A stretch of 7,211 nucleotides of DNA, from the NCBI GenBank assembly GCA_013002925.1, contig JABDLQ010000114.1:1-7211 (forward strand), read 5' to 3'. Below, one piece after another: positions 6,080 through 7,211 of the stretch. The stretch's first letter is position 1. Each line of letters starts with the position of its first letter. This stretch comes from Gammaproteobacteria bacterium. Lineage in GTDB: Bacteria > Pseudomonadota > Gammaproteobacteria > Steroidobacterales > SZUA-146. The notes below the pieces were generated by a model. That model did no database searches. It saw only the letters and a list, made by a program, of their open reading frames with translations, and had not been told where the DNA came from. The position numbers and the translations under genes were made by a program.

Positions 6080-7135
6080 ATGAATACCAAGCCACTGTTT
6101 AAACTGATGGTACAAAAGAAGGCTTCTGATCTTTTTTTTACTACCTATTCACCGGTCAAGATTAAAATCGATGGCCGCATTATTTCCGTCAATAACACCG
6201 AGCTGACACCCAAAATGGTCAAGCAGGCAGCTTTTGGCCTGATGGATGAAGATCAACTGGACCAGTTCGCTCGCGACCTGGAGATCGATTTTGCCGTGTC
6301 TGAACCCGGACTAGGTCGCTTTCGGGTCAATGTGTTTCATCAGCGCGGTAATGTTGCGATGGTGCTGCGCTACATCACCTCGGATCTGCCCAGTCTCGAT
6401 GAATTGGGCATGCCGCCGGTACTCAAAAAACTGATCATGCGCAAGCGCGGCCTGATTCTGATGGTCGGCGCAACCGGATCCGGCAAGTCGACAACTCTGG
6501 CCGGAATGATCAATTATCGCAACGAGAACTGTGCAGATCATATTCTGACCATTGAAGACCCCATCGAATTTCTGCATCCAAATAAAAAATCGATTGTGAA
6601 TCAGCGCGAAGTGGGCGTTGATACCCGCAGTTATGGCAGGGCGCTCAAAAGTGCGCTGCGCGAGGCACCGGATGTCATTCTGGTCGGTGAAATCCGCGAA
6701 CGTGAAACCATGGAAGCGGCCCTGGCGTTGGCGGGTACCGGTCACCTGGCAATTTCAACACTCCATGCGAATAACACCGCGGAAACACTCGATCGCATTA
6801 TCAACATGTTTCCAACAGACCAGCACTCCCAGATTTTGATGGATTTGTCGCAATATTTGCGCGCCATCATCTCGCAACGCCTGGTGCCGGGCAAAAATGG
6901 CAAACGTGTGGCCGCGGTCGAAGTGCTCCTCGGCACACCGCATATCCAGGAGCAGATTCTGAAAGGCGATATCGACGCCGTGAAACAGGCGATCGAGGAC
7001 AGCTCGGAAGAGGGCATTCAGTCGTTTGACGATTCGCTGTATGAGTTATACCGACAAGAGCGAGTGACGCTCGAAGCTGCACTAGCCAATGCCGACTCCG
7101 CCGCCAACCTGGAAACTAAAATTAATTTTGGTTAA
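6080..7135 (+). CDS. PilU-like type IV pilus ATPase, third copy (PilT/PilU family)
   Basis: This complete 351-residue ATPase of the PilT/PilU family has Walker A GATGSGKST (130-138, Lys136), Asp box LTIEDPIEF (156-164), Walker B DVILVGEIRE with Glu204, and His-box histidines 222 and 229. It should be an active pilus-base motor. In the 75-residue block from Walker B onward my hand count gives 46 identities to the preceding PilU and 34 to PilT, so it is PilU-like. The PilT motif AIRNLIRE is HIQEQILK (288-295). Differences: the usual AGxPP of the N-terminal domain is TYSPV (22-26), the His box begins GTGHL instead of ETGHL, and the protein stops at ANLETKINFG without the PilU tail. The start is fixed by an in-frame TGA 9 bases upstream. 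It might assist retraction, act under other conditions, or serve a different pilus. I am not sure of an established name. Confidence 0.93.
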   Translation: MNTKPLFKLMVQKKASDLFFTTYSPVKIKIDGRIISVNNTELTPKMVKQAAFGLMDEDQLDQFARDLEIDFAVSEPGLGRFRVNVFHQRGNVAMVLRYITSDLPSLDELGMPPVLKKLIMRKRGLILMVGATGSGKSTTLAGMINYRNENCADHILTIEDPIEFLHPNKKSIVNQREVGVDTRSYGRALKSALREAPDVILVGEIRERETMEAALALAGTGHLAISTLHANNTAETLDRIINMFPTDQHSQILMDLSQYLRAIISQRLVPGKNGKRVAAVEVLLGTPHIQEQILKGDIDAVKQAIEDSSEEGIQSFDDSLYELYRQERVTLEAALANADSAANLETKINFG

Positions 7136-7147
7136 CCGGTGACGCGA

Positions 7148-7211
7148 TTACTGCGCTGGTGCAGGAAACACTGCAGCAGCATCACACACCGGCCCGTCTA
7201 CGCAGACACGT
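7148..7211 (-). CDS. Possible C-terminal end of a convergent gene (PyrK-like?), partial
   Basis: On the minus strand one frame is open from the right edge for 20 residues to TAA (7148-7150). It contains RVCVDGPVCDAAAVF. This resembles the end of dihydroorotate dehydrogenase electron-transfer subunits (PyrK type), where CVEGPVF is followed by an acidic or DA stretch; the usual Phe is Cys here. The fragment is very short, so this is only a suggestion. If real, the gene converges on the ATPase cluster with 12 bases between stop codons and no visible terminator. The other two minus frames have stops within this stretch. Confidence 0.3.
   Translation of the reverse strand, partial: RVCVDGPVCDAAAVFPAPAQ

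Noticed and set aside
3785..7135. Idea that the three ATPases are an assembly error or recent tandem copy
   Set aside because: The proteins differ at more than a third of positions even in the most conserved block, and DNA identity is limited to short motif stretches, so they are old, separate genes.
7139..7211. Plus-strand GTG-started open frame after the third ATPase
   Set aside because: No ribosome site precedes it, the product (MTRLLRWCRKHCSS...) is unrecognised, and the opposite strand gives a more meaningful reading.

Overview
The window looks like chromosomal core DNA of a gammaproteobacterium with type IV pili. The divergent arrangement yggS-proC-yggT opposite pilT-pilU is, from memory, the order seen in Pseudomonas and relatives. 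The PilT protein is very close in sequence and length (346 residues) to Pseudomonas PilT. I see no transposase, integrase, tRNA, rRNA, CRISPR array or prophage gene. Codon use looks even across the window. The species cannot be named from this segment.

Layout, left to right. (1) 2-181, plus strand: the last 59 codons of an alpha/beta hydrolase. (2) 182-338: a long imperfect hairpin, then a strong symmetrical terminator between two convergent genes. (3) 339-671, minus strand: an HU/IHF-family DNA-binding protein with a Lys/Ala-rich N-terminal extension. (4) 830-3574, minus strand: four genes reading leftward in the order yggS, proC, yggT, then a DUF4426 lipoprotein. They form a probable housekeeping cluster for PLP homeostasis, the last step of proline synthesis, an inner-membrane protein and an envelope lipoprotein. 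(5) 3575-3784: a divergent control region holding two overlapping -10-like boxes and two tiny ORFs that lead up to pilT. (6) 3785-7135, plus strand: three consecutive, complete PilT/PilU-family ATPases. (7) 7136-7211: the edge of the window, possibly the C-terminal end of a convergent minus-strand gene.

How the genes work together. PilT is the hexameric motor that disassembles and retracts type IVa pili, and PilU is its accessory motor. This locus carries PilT, a canonical PilU with its charged C-terminal tail, and a third ATPase. The third is closer to PilU than to PilT but lacks the tail and has an altered N-terminal domain. All three keep Walker A, the Asp box, the Walker B glutamate and the His box, so each should be able to hydrolyse ATP. 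The three-motor array is the most interesting feature here. It is an expansion of a known system, not proof of a new one. Secondary points are the coupled mini-ORFs upstream of pilT, the absence of metXW between yggT and the DUF4426 gene, and the extra hairpin beside the first terminator.
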